From: Salvelinus alpinus | Lineage: Eukaryota; Chordata; Actinopteri; Salmoniformes; Salmonidae | DNA length: 64,000 bases | Assembly: GCF_045679555.1 (NCBI RefSeq) | Contig: NC_092090.1 | Location: 34,878,309 to 34,942,308, forward strand | Reading direction: 5' to 3' | Translations under genes and position numbers: made by a program | The notes under the pieces: generated by a model | Databases searched by the model: none | The model's input: only the letters and a program-made list of their open reading frames with translations | What the model was told of the DNA's origin: nothing | In this document: positions 1 through 12,799 of the stretch, piece after piece | Position numbering within the stretch: the first letter of the stretch is position 1 | Layout: each line of letters opens with the position of its first letter

Positions 1-1025
1 ACCCCAACAGATCCACAGATGACACAATCTCAATCTCACTCTACCTAGATAAAAGGAACACCTATGTGAGAATGCTGTTCATTGACTACAGCTCAGCATT
101 CAACACCATAGTGCCCACAAAGCTCAACACTAAGCTAAGGACCCTGGGACTAAACACCTCCCTCTGCAACTGGATCCTGGACTTCCTGACGGGCCGTCCC
201 CGGGTGGTAAGAGTAGGCAACAACACATCTGCGACTCTGACACTCAACACTGGGGCCCCTCAAGAGTGTGTGGTTAGTCCCATTCTGTACTCCTTGTTCA
301 CCCACGACTGCGTGGCCAAACACTACTCCAACACCATCATTAAGTTTGCTTACGACACAACAGTGGTAGGCCTGATCACCAACAACGATGAGACAGCCTA
401 TAGGGAGGAGGTCAGAGACCTGGCAGTATGGTGCCAGGACAACAACCTTTCCCTCAATGTGAGCAAGACAAAGGAGCTGATTGTGGACTACAGGAAAACA
501 CGGGCCGATCAGGCCCCCATTAACATGGGGGCCTGAAGTGGAGCCGGTCGAGAGTTTCAAGTTCCTTGGTGTCCACATCAACAACAAACTATCATGCTCC
601 AATCACACCAAGACAGTTGTGAAGGGGGCACGACAACACCTTTTCCCCATCAGGAGACTGAAAAGATTTGGCACGGGTCCCCAGATCCTCAAAAAGTTCT
701 ACAGCTGCACCATCGAGAGCATCCTGACCGGTTGCATCACCGCCTAGTATGGCAACTGCTCGGCATCTGACCATAAGGCGCTACAGAGAGTAATGCATAT
801 GGCCCAGTACATCACTGGGGCTAAGCTTCCTGCCATCCAAGACCTATATAATAGACAGTGTCAGAGGAAGGGCCAAAAAATTGTCAAAGAATCCAGCCAC
901 CCTAGTCATAGACTGTTCTCTCTACTACCGCATGGCAAGCGGTACCGGAGAGCCAAGTCTAGGACCAAAATGCTCCTTAACAGCTTACAGCAGATTATAA
1001 GTAAGTTATGCCTTCTGTCTACATA
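1..1025 (+). mobile_element. Non-LTR retrotransposon fragment, reverse transcriptase part
   Basis: Positions 66-536 encode part of a reverse transcriptase with the [11 protein letters not shown] start of the palm and the TGAPQ block. The frame then shifts, with the C-terminal part at 481-747 and 793-1026. The catalytic box that should read FADD reads FAYD (about 347-356), so the enzyme is dead. The same family occurs on the minus strand at 2,991-5,705 and as 3' pieces at 32,475-33,075. It belongs to the Jockey/CR1/L2/Rex group of fish LINEs; I did not settle the exact clade. The 5' part lies outside the window. Confidence 0.85.
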
Positions 1026-2550
1026 AGTCGTTTTTCATTGACCTGAATCCCCCTTTCTTCTTATTGGGAAAGTATACATGGGTTAGACCTGGCTACCATA
1101 TAATGAATGGCAACAAAGAGAAAAGCTACATCCCAACTATTCAAAGTCATCGCAGGCAACAAAATTCTGGATGGACATAGGAATTAAAGTACTATGCTAT
1201 CTATCTATGAGAAAGTTATTGCAGTGATTTGGCACTGAGAATATCATCCACAGAGCATTAAAATGGTAAATAACGTTTTAAAGAGATGACTCAAGGCACT
1301 GATATTACACAAGCATAGCAACAACAAAAATACAATTAGAGTAAAAACCCACTAATCATTCCAAGTATCACCCGGTCGGCTTAAGTGCTTCCCCAAATGG
1401 CCCCCCAGAGGACTGTTACTCTGTTAAAGTACATAACTAAAGACTGTCACCTTGAACTGCAGTGGCACTACAGCTGGTGCCAACCACCAGACACCTCTTC
1501 AGAGCTGCAGTTTTCTGCTTGCTGTTTGGGGTTTTAGGCTGGGTTTCTGTACAGCACTTTGAGATATCAGCTGATGTAAGAAGGGCTTTATAAATACATT
1601 TGATTTGATTTGTACATTTCAGGGGTGAAGGAGAGCTGTTGGTGAGCTAGCTAGCTTATAGCTTTTGTAAGCTAGCCTTTATTTGTACATGGCAAATAAA
1701 AACAGATCAGTAATCTGTATGGTGAGTCCATCAGTAGGCTAGAGAGCAAAGATTTATGTACATATTATTGTTATCCCACCTAATACAATGTCAGAGTATA
1801 AAGACTGGTTAAAACATGCATAATGCATTTTTCATGATGCCACCACCAGTGTAATGGATAAATGGATTGTGCTCTGCAGCTCTATTTGGATAAGGGTTAT
1901 CGAAGGATCAGCATTGTTTAATGGGCTCTCCCTGCTGCTCCTGATCCTCTATCACTAACCAAGTAAACTGCTGCCTAATCAGATTCCAGCCAAAGTCCAT
2001 TTACTCTCTTGCCGGGCAGTGGCGACTGGGCCCGGCTATTGGGATGGGCTGCTGCTGGATAGGAGTGCACAGAGAGGAGTGTGGACGGTGTTGCCAATCA
2101 ATCAGTTATATGCTAATGCAGTTTTACAGGACCAGACAGAGGACCTGATAGCCTGACAATAGTGGAAGGAGGCCCATCCTAAATCAATTAGCTTAGAGCA
2201 CAAATATCATCTAAATCATAGCCTGCATGCCCCAGCTAGGCCCCAGGCAGTAGACCTGCAAATGAAAAGAGCAGGCAGGCACAGAGGAGAGTGCTTACTC
2301 AGGCCTGGCCAGAGAGTTATGACTGTGGAGCTGACATTTAAGCACATCGCCACTTTTCCACCAACTCACAGGAAACTCACAGCATCAGAGAGGAGAGAGC
2401 AAGACAGGAGCCAACCCTGAGATCAAACTTCATGTAAACCTTTCCCTCTGTCAATCAAGGTATTGTTAAAGTCTGCTGCAGTACAGCTTAATAGGTATAG
2501 TAAGAAGCAATAAAAAGGCAGGAGATCGCAATAGAAGTCCCTCACTTACT
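1026..2550. other. Intergenic stretch with a short LINE 3' tail
   Basis: No gene seen. Positions about 1,500-1,612 match the 3' end of the L2-like LINE also found at 25,862 and 30,335 (the block ending in a TTTGATTTGATTT-like tail, plus strand). The rest holds no open frame or repeat that I recognise. Confidence 0.5.
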
Positions 2551-2552
2551 GT

Positions 2553-5500
2553 AAATCAAATCAAATTTGATTTGTCACATACACATGGTTAGCTGATGTT
2601 AATGCGAGTGTAGCGAAATGCTTGTGCTTCTAGTTCCGACAATGCAGTAATAACCAACGAGTAATCTAACCTAACAATCCCACAACTACTCCCTTATACA
2701 CACAAGTGTAAAGGGATAAAGAATATGTACATAAAGATATATGAATGAGTGATGGTACAGAATGGCATAGGCAAGATGCAGTAGATGGTATCGAGTACAG
2801 TATATACATATGAGATGAGTAATGTAGGGTACGTAAACATAAAAGTGCATAGTTTAAAGTGGCTAGTGATACATGTATTACATAAAGATGGCAAGATGCA
2901 GTAGATGATATAGAGTACAGTATATACATATACATTATATTAAGTGGCATTGTTTAAAGTGGCTAGTGATACATTTTTGATACATTTCCATCAATTCCCA
3001 TTATTAAAGTGAGCTGGAGTTGAGTCAGTATGTTGGCAGCAGCCACTCGATGTTAGTGGTGGCTGTTTAACAGTCTGATGGCCTTGAGATATAAGCTGTT
3101 TTTCTCTCTGTCTCTCGGTCCCAGCTTTGATGCACCTGTACTGACCTCGCCTTCTGGATGATAGCGGGGTGAACAGGCAGTGTCTCGGGTGGTTGTTGTC
3201 CTTGATGATCTTTATGGCCTTCCTGTGACATCGGGTGGTGTAGGTGTCCTGGAGGGCAGGTAGTTTGCCCTCAGTGATGCGTTGTGCAGACCTCACTACC
3301 CTCTCCACTACTGTCCCGTCGATGTGGATAGGGGGGTGCTCCCTCTGCTGTTTCCTGAAGTCCACAATCATCTCCTTTGTTTTGTTGACGTTGAGTGTGA
3401 GGTTATTTTCCTGACACCACACTCCGAGGGCCCTCACCTCCTCCCTGTAGGCCGTCTCGTCGTTGTTGGTAATCAAGCCTACCACTGTAGTGTCGTCCGC
3501 AAACTTGATGATTGAGTTGGAGGTGTGCATGGCCACTCAGTCGTGGGTGAACAGGGAGTACAGGAGAGAGCTCAGAACGCACCCTTATGGGGCCCCAGTG
3601 TTGAGGATCAGCGGGGTGGAGATGTTGTTACCTACCCTCACCACCTGGGGGCGGCCCGTCAGGAAGTCCAGTACCCAGTTGCACAGGGCGGGGTCGAGAC
3701 CCAGGGTCTCGAGCTTGATGAGGAGTTTGGAGGGTACTATGGTGTTAAATGCTGAGCTGTAGTCGATGAACAGCATTCTCACATAGGTATTCCTCTTGTC
3801 CAGTGTGGTTGCGATTGCGTTGTCTGTGGACCTATTGGGGCGATAAGCAAATTGGAGTGGGTCTAGGGTGTCAGGTAGGGTGGAGGTGATATGGTCCTTG
3901 ACTAGTCTCTCAAAGCACTTCATGATGACGGAAGTGAGTGCTACGGGGCGGTAGTCGTTTAGCTCAGTTACCTTAGCTTTCTTGGGAACAGGAACAATGG
4001 TGGCCCTCTTGAAGCATGTGGGAACAGCAGACAGGGATAAGGATTGATTGAATATGTCCGTAAACACACCAGCCAGCTGGTCTGCGCATGCTCTGAGGAC
4101 GCGGCTGGGAATGCCGTCTTGCGAGGGTTAACACGTTTAAATGTTTTACTCACCTCGGCTGCAGTGAAGGAGAGCCCGCAGGTTTTGGTAGCGGGCCGTG
4201 TCAGTGGCACTGTATTGTCCTCAAAGCGAGCAAAAAAGTTATTTAGTCTGTCTGGGAGCAAGACTTCCTGGTCCGCGACGGGGCTGGTTTTCTTTTTGTA
4301 ATCCGTGATTGACTGTAGACCCTGCCACATACCTCTTGTGTATGAGCTGTTGAATTGCGACTCTACCTTGTCTCTATACTGGCACTTAGCTTGTTTGATT
4401 GCCTTGCGGAGGGAATAGCTACACTGTTTGTATTCGGTCATGTTTCCGGTCACCTTGCCCTGGTTAAAAGCAGTGGTTCGCGCAATACTGCCATCAATCC
4501 ACGGTTTCTGGTTTGGGAATGTTTTAATCGTTGCTGTGAGTATAACGTCGCAGATGCACTTTCTAATGAACTCGCTCACCGAATCAGCGTATTCGTCAAT
4601 GTTGTTGTTGGACGCAATGCGGAACATGTCCCACGTGATCGAAGCAGTCTTGAAGCGTGGAATCAGATTGGTCGGACCAGCGTTGAACAGACCTGAGCGC
4701 GGGAGCTTCTTGTTTAAGTTTCTGTTTGTAGGCTGGAAGCAACAAAATGGAGTCGTGGTCAGCTTTTCCGAAAGGAGGGCGGGGGAGGGCCTTATATGCG
4801 TCGCGGAAGTTAGAATAACAATGATCCAGGGTTTTACCAGCCCTGGTAGCACAATCAATATGCTGATAGAATTTAGGGAGTTTTGTTTTCAGATTAGCCT
4901 TGTTAAAATCCCCGGCTACAATGAATGCAGCCTCAGGATGTGTTGTTTCCAGTTTACATAGAGTCAGATAAAGTTCGTTCAGGGCCATCGATGTGTCTGC
5001 TTGGGGGGGAATATATACGGCTGTGATTATAGTCGAAGAGAATTCCCTTGGTAGATAATGCGGTCGACATTTGATTGTGAGGAATTCTAAGTCAGGTGAA
5101 CAGAATGACTTGAGTTCCTGTATGTTGTTATGATCACACCACGTCTCGTTAATAATAAGGCATACCCCCCCGCCCCTCTTCTTACCAGAAAGATGCTTGT
5201 TTCTGTCGGCGCGATGCGTGAAGAAACCAGCTGGCTGCACCGACTCCGATAGCGTCTCTCGAGTGAGCCATGTTTCCGTGAAGCAAAGAACGTTACAGTC
5301 TCTGATGTCTCTCTGGAAGGCAACCCTTGCTCGGATTTCATCAACCTTGTTGTCAAGAGACTGGACATTGGTGAGTAGTATGCTAGGGAGTGGTGCGCGA
5401 TGTGCCCGTCTCCGGAGCCTGACCAGAAGACCGCTTCGTTTGCCCCTTTTACGGCGACATTGTTTCGGTTCCCCGGCTGGGATCAGATCCATTGTCCTGG

Positions 5501-5725
5501 GTGGAAGGCAAAACACAGGATCCGCTTCGGGAAAGTCATATTCCTGGTCGTAATGATGGTGAGTTGACGTTGCTCTTATATTCAGTATTTCCTCCCGACT
5601 GTATGTAATAAAACCTAAGATTACCTGTGGTACCAATGTAAGAAATAACACATAAAAAAACAAAATACTGCATAGTTTCCTTGGAACGCGAAGCGAGGCG
5701 GCCATCTCTGTCGGCGCCTCGCTAA
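2553..5725 (-). mobile_element. Nearly full-length non-LTR retrotransposon (LINE), broken
   Basis: Read on the minus strand. The frame 5705-4596 starts M-A-A-S-L-R and carries an apurinic-endonuclease-like domain, with an AGDFN motif and a KADHDSILL box near its end. The linker and start of the RT follow (4858-3968), then the RT palm (4067-3585, [11 protein letters not shown]) and FADD box plus thumb (3536-2991). The frames overlap out of phase, so the element is a pseudogene. The 3' UTR (2,990-2,553) contains a two-copy tandem block ending in AGTGGCTAGTGATACAT, and the end is an (AAATC)n-like tail at 2,553-2,570. Same family as positions 1-1025. Confidence 0.85.
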
Positions 5726-6428
5726 GCCTTACTTTTCATTATACACCAGATCACCAGTGTTTCATCCCTTCTGAAAAAAGATTGTAGTCCAAAATACCAC
5801 AGTCGACTGCAGTTACTGCACTTTTACTGCAGTTTCAAAACTGTAAGGGACGTGTTCTTCGGGGAAGTGAAATCCCCTGTGTTGCAGCCCAAATTAATGT
5901 ATCATTAGGCCTGCACAAAGAGTCATTTCATGATAACTTTTGTTTTGGATTTCCATTTCCAAGTGAACAGCCTTGCTGACAAATGTTTGAAACAAAGCCA
6001 CTGACTTGAACCGAAAAACATTTAAAAAGAAAGCTGTGTGAGTATTTGTTAGTTAGTGTTATTGTGTTATTGCATTGGTGAGAGAGTGTCTAAGTGTGTC
6101 GGGATGGTGTTGAGGGCCTTGCAACAGGGATTGGCAGGAACATATGGTGAATATGCTGGGAAACGATATGTGGCAGATAGTATTTTCCACATATAATTCA
6201 GATCTCAGTGGAGGATGTGAGGAGGAGAGGCCAGTCATGTGGGTCTTGTGAGTCCTGGGGGCATCACTTCACCATCTGGAGCCCAGAGAGCTGTGTGACG
6301 CATCCAATTTACCTCTACTGCTTAGCAGTACGACACCTCTCCACCCAGCACACAGACAGGGCAAAGGACTATGGAACACGGACGCTGTCAAAAATGATAA
6401 GACGGACTCGTCAGCTTGGTCCTGAAAA
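5726..6428. other. Intergenic stretch, nothing recognised
   Basis: Single-copy-looking sequence between the LINE and the LTR element. I see no coding frame, RNA gene or repeat in it. Confidence 0.4.
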
Positions 6429-6432
6429 ATCC

Positions 6433-6617
6433 TGTCATAACTCTCCTGTGACACTCTGAAGGATCAGGTTACAGTGGGTCCGCTCTACAGCGTGTTCTCT
6501 CTCATAGAGCGGGAAGTCGACTGTTTTATGGTCGGTCATAAAATACGCTGCTCCTATGCTCTGTAGTGTTCGAGATTGGAATGTAAACTGTGGAACACAG
6601 AGATCATTTGGTGATCT
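6433..6617 (+). repeat. Remnant of 5' LTR
   Basis: Aligns by eye with the start of the 3' LTR (14,309 onward): shared CTCCTGTGAC, GGATCAGGTTACAGTGGG and GGTCGGTCATAAAATACGCTG blocks. A deletion of about 100 bases relative to the 3' LTR lies near 6,602, and the LTR is cut at about 6,617 where the L2 LINE begins. Confidence 0.8.
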
Positions 6618-7694
6618 GGGACAGGTAGGGGTTCTCTCCTCCGAGAGAGAGAAAGAAAGAGAGAAGGAGAGAATTAGAGAGAGCATACTTAAATTCACAC
6701 AGGACACTGGATACGACAGGAGAAGTACTCCAGATATAACCAACTGGCCCTAGCCCCCCGACACAAACTACTGCAGCATAAATACTGGAGGCTGAGACAG
6801 GAGGGGTCAGGAGACACTGTGGCCCCATCCGATGATACCCCCGGACAGGGCCAAACAGGAAGGATATAACCCCACCCACTTTGCCAAAGCACAGCCCACG
6901 CACCACTAGAGGGATATCTTCAACCACCAACTTACAATCCTGAGACAAAGCCGAGTATAGCCCCCAAAGATCTCCTCCACAGCACAAACCAAGGGGGGGC
7001 GCCAACCCAGACAGGAAGATCACGTCAGTAACTCAACCCACTCAAGTGACGCGCCCCTCCTAGGGACGGCATGAAAGAGCACCAGTAAGCCAGTGACTCA
7101 GCCCCTGTAATAGGGTTAGAGAATCCCAGTGGAGGGGAACCGGCCAGGCAGAGACAGCAAGGGCGGTTCGTTGCTCCAGAGCCTTTCCGTTCACCTTCAC
7201 ACTCCTGGGCCAGACTACACTCAATCATAGGACCTACTGAAGAGATAAGTCTTCAGTAAAGACTTAAAGGTTGAGACCGAGTCTGCGTCTCTCACATGGG
7301 TAGGCAGACCATTCCATAAAAATGGAGATCTATAGGAGAAAGGCCTGCCTCCAGCTGTTTGCTTAGAAATTCTAGGGACAATTAGGAGGCCTGCGTCTTG
7401 TGACCGTAGCGTACGTGTAGGTATGTACGGCAGGACCAACTCGGAAAGATAGGTAGGAGCAAGCCCATGTAACGCTTTATAGGTTAACAGTAAAACCTTG
7501 AAATCAGCCCTTGCCTTAACAGGAAGCCAGTGTAGGGAAGCTAGCACTGGAGTAATATGATCAAATTTCTTGGTTCTAGTCAGGATTCTAGCAGCCGTAT
7601 TTTGCACTAACTGAAGTTTATTTAGTGCTTTATCCGGGTAGCCGGAAAGTAGAGCATTGCAGTAGTCTAACCTAGAAGTAACAAATGCATGGAT

Positions 7695-9269
7695 TCATTT
7701 TTCTGCATCATTTTTGGACAGAAAATTTCTGATTTTTGCAATGTTACGTAGATGGAAAAAAGCTGTCCTTGAAACAGTCTTGATATGTTCGTCAAAAGAG
7801 AGATCAGGGTCAAGAGTAAAGCCGAGGTCCTTCACAGTTTTATTTGAGACGACTTTACAACCATCAAGATTAATTGTCAGATTTAACAGAAGATCTCTTT
7901 GTTTCTTGGGACCTAGAACAAGCATCTCTGTTTTGTCCGAGTTTAAAAGTAGAAAGTTTTCAGCCATCCACTTCCTTATGTCTGAAACACAGGCTTCTAG
8001 CGAGGGCAATTTTGGGGCTTCACCATGTTTCATTGAAATGTACAGCTGTGTGTCATCCGCATAGCAGTGAAAGTTAACATTATGTTTTCGAATAACATCC
8101 CCAAGAGGTAAAATATATAGTGAAAACAATAGTGGTCCTAAAACGGAACCTTGAGGAACACCGAAATGTACAGTTGATTTGTCAGAGGACAAACCATTCA
8201 CAGAGACAAACTGATATCTTTCCGACAGATAAGATCTAAACCAGGCCAGAACTTGTCCGTGTAGACCAATTTGGGTTTCCAGTCTCTCCAAAAGAATGTG
8301 GTGATCGATGGTGTCAAAGGCAGCACTAAGGTCTAGTAGCACGAGGACAGATGCAGAGCCTCGGTCTGACGCCATTAAAAGGTCATTTACCACCTTCACA
8401 AGTGCAGTCTCAGTGCTATGATGGGGTCTAAAACCAGACTGAAGCATTTCGTATACATTGTTTGTCTTCAGGAAGGCAGTGAGTTGCTGCGCAACAGCTT
8501 TTTCTAAAATGTTTGAGAGGAATGGAAGATTCGATATAGGCCAATAGTTTTTTAAATTTTCCGGGTCAAGGTTTGGCTTTTTCAAGAGAGGCTTTATTAC
8601 TGCCACTTTTAGTGAGTTTGGTACACATCCGGTGGATAGAGAGCCGTTTATTATGTTCAACATAGGAGGGCCAAGCACAGGAAGCAGCTCTTTCAGTAGT
8701 TTAGTAGGAATAAGATCCAGTATGCAGCTTGAAGGTTTAGAGGCCATGATTATTTTCATCATTGTGTCAAGAGATATAGTACTAAAACACTTAAGTGTCT
8801 CTCCCGATCCCAGGCCCTGGCAGAGCTGTGCAGATCCAGGACAGCTAAGCCCTGGAGGAATACGCAGATTTAAAGAGTCCGTAATTTGCTTTCTAATGAT
8901 CATGATCTTTTCCTCAAAGAAGTTCATGAATTTATTACTGCTGAAGTGAAAGCCATCCTCTCTTGGGGAATGCTGCTTTTTAGTTAGCTTTGCAACAGTA
9001 TCAAAAAGAAATTTTGGATTGTTCTTATTTTCCTCAATTAAGTTGGAAAAGTAGGATGATCGAGCAGCAGTGAGGGCTCTTCGATACTGCACGGTACTGT
9101 CTTTCCAAGCTAGTCGGAAGACTTCCAGTTTGGTGTGGCGCCATTTCCGTTCCAATTTTCTGGAAGCTTGCTTCAGTGCTCGGGTATTTTCTGTATACCA
9201 GGGAGCTAGTTTCTTATGACAAATGTTTTTCGTTTTTAAGGGTGCAACTGCATCTAGGGTATTGCGCAA
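7695..9269 (-). pseudogene. L2 LINE ORF2, reverse transcriptase section
   Basis: Uninterrupted 524-codon frame holding the linker to the endonuclease, all RT blocks (fingers, [12 protein letters not shown] palm, [15 protein letters not shown] catalytic box) and the start of the thumb. Joined to its endonuclease it would make ORF2p, the protein that nicks the target and copies LINE RNA onto it. The upstream endonuclease section is in other frames and the C-terminus is shifted at about 7,690-7,607, so the whole ORF2 is not functional although this section is well kept. Confidence 0.85.
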
Positions 9270-10290
9270 GGTTAAATTGAGTTCCTCAGTTAGGTGGTTA
9301 ACTGATTTTTGTCCTCTGACGTCCTTGGGTAGGCAGAAGGAGTCTGGAAGGGCATCAAGGAATTTTTGTGTTGTCTGGGAATTTATAACACGACTTTTGA
9401 TGCTCCTTGGTTGGAGTCTGAGCAGATTATTTGTCGCGATTGCAAACGTAATAAAATGGTGGTCCGATAGTCCAGGATTATGAGGAAAACATTAAGATCT
9501 ACAACATTTATTCCATGGGACAAAACTAGGTCCAGAGTATGACTGTGGCAGTGAGTAGGTCCAGAGACATGTTGGACAAAACCCACTGAGTCGATGATGG
9601 CTCTTGGAGTGGGTCTGTGGACTTTTCCATATGAATATTAAAATCACCAAAAATTAGAATATTATCTGCTATGACTACAAGGTCCTATAGGAATTCAGGG
9701 AACTCAGAGAGGAACGCTGTATATGGCCCAGGAGGCCTGTAAACAGTAGCTATAAAAAGTGATTGAGTAGGCTGCATAGATTTCATGACTAGAAGCTCAA
9801 AAGACGAAAACGTCATTTTCTTTTTTGTAAATTGAAATTTGCTATCGTAAATGTTAGCAACACCTCCGCCTTTGCGGGATGCACGGGGGATATGGTCACT
9901 AATGTAACCAGGAGGTGAGGCCTCATTTAACACAGTAAATTCATCAGGCTTAAGCCATGTTTCAGTCAGGCCAATCACATCAAGATTGTGATCAGTGATT
10001 AGTTCATTGACTATAACTGCCTTTGAAGTGAGGGATCTAACATTAAGTAACCCTATTTTGAGATGTGAGGTATCACGATCTCTTTCAATAATGGCAGGAA
10101 TGGAGGAGGTCTTTATCCTAATGAGATTGCTAAGGCAAACACCGCCATGTTTAGTTTTGCCCAACCTAGGTCGAGGCACAGACACAGTCTCAATGGGGAT
10201 AGCTGAGCTGACTACACTGACTATGCTAGTGGCAGACTCCACTAAGCTGGCAGGTTGGCTAACAGCCTGCTGCCTGGCCTGCACCCTATT

Positions 10291-11277
10291 TCATTGTGGA
10301 GTTAGAGCCCTGTCTATGTTGGTAGATAAGATGAGAGCACCCCTCCAGCTAGGATGGAGTCCGTCACTCCTCAGCAGGTTAGGCTTGGTCCTGTTTGTGG
10401 GTGAGTCCCAGAAAGAGGGCCAATTATCTACAAATTCTATCTTTTGGGAGGGGCAGAAAACAGTTTTCAACCAGCGATTGAGTTGTGAGACTCTGCTGTA
10501 GAGCTCGTCACTCCCCCTAACTGGGACGGGGCCAGAGACAATTACTCGATGCCGACACATCTTTCTAGCTGATTTACACGCTGAAGCTATGTTGCGCTTG
10601 GTGACCTCTGACTGTTTCATCCTAACATCGTTGGTGCCGACGTGGATAACAATATCTCTATACTCTCTACACTCGCCAGTTTTAGCTTTAGCCAGCACCA
10701 TCTTCAGATTAGCCTTAACGTCGGTAGCCCTGCCCCCTGGTAAACAGTGTATGATCGCTGGGTGATTCGTTTTAAGTCTAATACTGCGGGTAATGGAGTC
10801 GCCAATGACTAGGGTTTTCAATTTGTCAGAGCTAATGGTGGGAGCCTTCGGCTTTTCAGACCCCGTAACAGGAGGAGTAGAGACAAGAGAAAACTCGGCC
10901 TCAGACTCCGACTCGCTACTTAATGGGGAAAACTGGTTGAAAGTTTCTGTCGGCTGAATGAGCGACACCAGTTGAGCATCCCTACAGCATTTCCCTCCAG
11001 AAGCCATGAGAAAGTTGTCCGGCTGCGGGGACTGTGCGGGGGGATTTATACTAACGTTAGTATCTGTACTTACTGGTGGCACAGACGCTGTTTCTTCCTT
11101 TCCTACACTGAAATTACCCTTGCCTAACGATTGCGTCTGAAGCTGGGCTTGTAGCACAGCTATCCTCGCCGTAAGGCGATCGTTTTCCTGTATATTATGA
11201 GTACAGTGACTGCAATTAAAAGACATCATGTTAATGTTACTACTTGGCTTCGGCTGTTGAAAGTGCTGACGAACCAT
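10291..11277 (-). CDS. L2 LINE ORF1 protein with SGNH-esterase-like domain
   Basis: Open frame of 328 residues. The N-terminus has a Cys/His cluster (CSHCTHNIQ) followed by a short region of coiled-coil character (ARIAVLQAQLQTQ). The C-terminal half has the four SGNH hydrolase blocks: GDSI with the nucleophile serine, a glycine block (LPGGRA), GTND, and DGLHPS with the catalytic Asp and His. Esterase-type ORF1 proteins are known in some CR1/L2 LINEs and are thought to act in RNP assembly or membrane contact. All catalytic residues are present, although the partner ORF2 is broken. Confidence 0.85.
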   Translation of the reverse strand: MVRQHFQQPKPSSNINMMSFNCSHCTHNIQENDRLTARIAVLQAQLQTQSLGKGNFSVGKEETASVPPVSTDTNVSINPPAQSPQPDNFLMASGGKCCRDAQLVSLIQPTETFNQFSPLSSESESEAEFSLVSTPPVTGSEKPKAPTISSDKLKTLVIGDSITRSIRLKTNHPAIIHCLPGGRATDVKANLKMVLAKAKTGECREYRDIVIHVGTNDVRMKQSEVTKRNIASACKSARKMCRHRVIVSGPVPVRGSDELYSRVSQLNRWLKTVFCPSQKIEFVDNWPSFWDSPTNRTKPNLLRSDGLHPSWRGALILSTNIDRALTPQ

Positions 11278-11392
11278 GTCCAGATAAAGCGTCCGGAGTG
11301 AAAAAGTTGAATGAGGGAAAAAAGTTGATGGAAAAACTAAAAATATAAACGGTAATTAAAAAGTAAAAAGAAAAAAAAGGTAAAGTTGTCAG

Positions 11393-12640
11393 CTAGCAAA
11401 GTAAGGTTGGCAACAAAACGCACAGCAACACGTCTGCAAATTCAAGAGGAAGTGACGTCAACCAATCTCCTGTCCTGCGTCCTGCGGATCTCCTGCGTCC
11501 TGCGGATCTCCCCAGTGAGCTGAGATAAGGCAGATAAGGCGGGGCTTTACCTAGCAAAGACTTGTAGAAGAGCTGGAGCCAGTGGGTTTGGTGACGAGTA
11601 TGAAGCGAGGGCCAGCCAACGAGAGCGTACAGGTCGCAGTGGTGGGTAGTATATGGGGCTTTGGTGACAAAACGGATGGCACTGTGATAGACTGCATCCA
11701 TTTTGTTGAGTAGAGTGTTGGAGGCTATTTTGTAGATGACATTGCCAAAGTCGAGGATCGGTAAGATGGTCAGTATTACGGGGGTATGTTTGGCAGCATG
11801 AGTGAAGGATGCTTTGTTGCGAAATAGGATTTAATTTTGGATTGAAAATGCTTAATGTGAGTCTGGAAGGAAATGTTTACAGTCTAGTCAGACACCTAGG
11901 TATTTGTAGTTGTCCACATATTCTAAGTCAGAACCGTCCAGAGTAGTGATGCTGGACGGGCGGGCAGGGGCGGGAAGCAATCGGTTGAAGAGCATGCATT
12001 TAGTTTTACTTGCATTTAAGAGCAGTTAGAGGCCACGGAAGGAGAGTTGTATGGAATTGAAACTCGTCTGGAGGTTAGTTAACACAATGTCCAAAGAAGG
12101 GGCAGAAGTATACAGAATGGTGTTGTCTGCGTAGATCAGAGAATCACCAGCAGCAGTGGATCAGAGAATCACCAGCAGCAAGAGCGACATCATTGATGTA
12201 TACAGAGAAGAGAGTCGGCCCGAGAATTGAACCCTGTGGCACCCCCATAGAGACTGCCAGAGGTCCGGACAACAGGCCCTCCGATTTGACACACTGAACT
12301 CGATCAGAGAAGTAGTTGGTGAACCAGGCGAGGCAGTCATTAGAGAAACCAAGGCTGTTGAGTCTGCCGATAAGAATGTGGTGATTGACAGAGTCGAAAG
12401 CCTTGGCCAGGTCGATGAATACGGCTGCACAGTAATGTCTCTTATCGATGGCGGTTATGATATCGTTTAGGACCTTGAGCGTAGCTGAGGTGCACCCATG
12501 ACCAGCTCTGAAACCAGATTGCATAGCGGAGAAGGTACGGTGTGATTCGAAATGGTCAGTAAGCCAAGTTTGTTAATTTGCCTTTCAAAGACCTTAGAAA
12601 GGCTGGGTAGGATAGATATTAGTCAAATCAAAGTTTATTT
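11393..12640 (-). mobile_element. LINE fragment of a third RT family
   Basis: The minus-strand frame 12,524-12,144 carries RT blocks (FIDLAKAFDSVNHHIL, MGVPQGSILGPTLFSVYIND). The C-terminal part at 11,701-11,393 (MDAVYHSAIRF, then a YLPYLSSL region) belongs to the same ORF, with the sequence between shifted. Differs from both other LINE families here. Between about 12,150 and 12,180 a short block (GATCAGAGAATCACCAGCAGCA) is present twice. No 5' endonuclease part is present. Confidence 0.75.
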
Positions 12641-12720
12641 GTCACATGCGCTGAATACAACAGGTGTAGACCTTACAGTGAAATGCTGTTCTCTAGGAGT
12701 TCCACTATGTGAAGAACTAA
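12620..12720 (-). repeat. LINE 3'-end repeat
   Basis: Block containing TTTATTTGTCACATGCGCTG followed by ACAGTGAAATGC. The same 3' terminal sequence recurs at 19,905-20,110 and, in plus orientation, at the end of the 32,475-33,075 LINE. Confidence 0.7.
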
Positions 12721-12799
12721 AGTGAGAAAAAATTCAGAAAAGGGTAAAAGATAAGTCACAAGGACTAGACAGGGAATTTCCAGACACCAGGTCCGCAGG

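Larger units (their letters stand above)
6617..11285 (-). mobile_element. L2-type LINE with esterase-like ORF1, endonuclease and RT
   Basis: Minus-strand element nested in the LTR element. ORF1 (11,277-10,291) is followed by ORF2 pieces: endonuclease N-part 10,284-9,685, residual endonuclease 9,586-9,383, RT 9,269-7,695 (intact over 524 codons) and a C-terminal part 7,607-7,221. The RT shows [24 protein letters not shown] and a YADD box (8,063-8,052). The 3' UTR contains a GA-rich tract (6,640-6,690) and is truncated. A second copy lies at 25,862-28,150. The esterase-bearing ORF1 fits the L2 group known from zebrafish. Confidence 0.85.
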
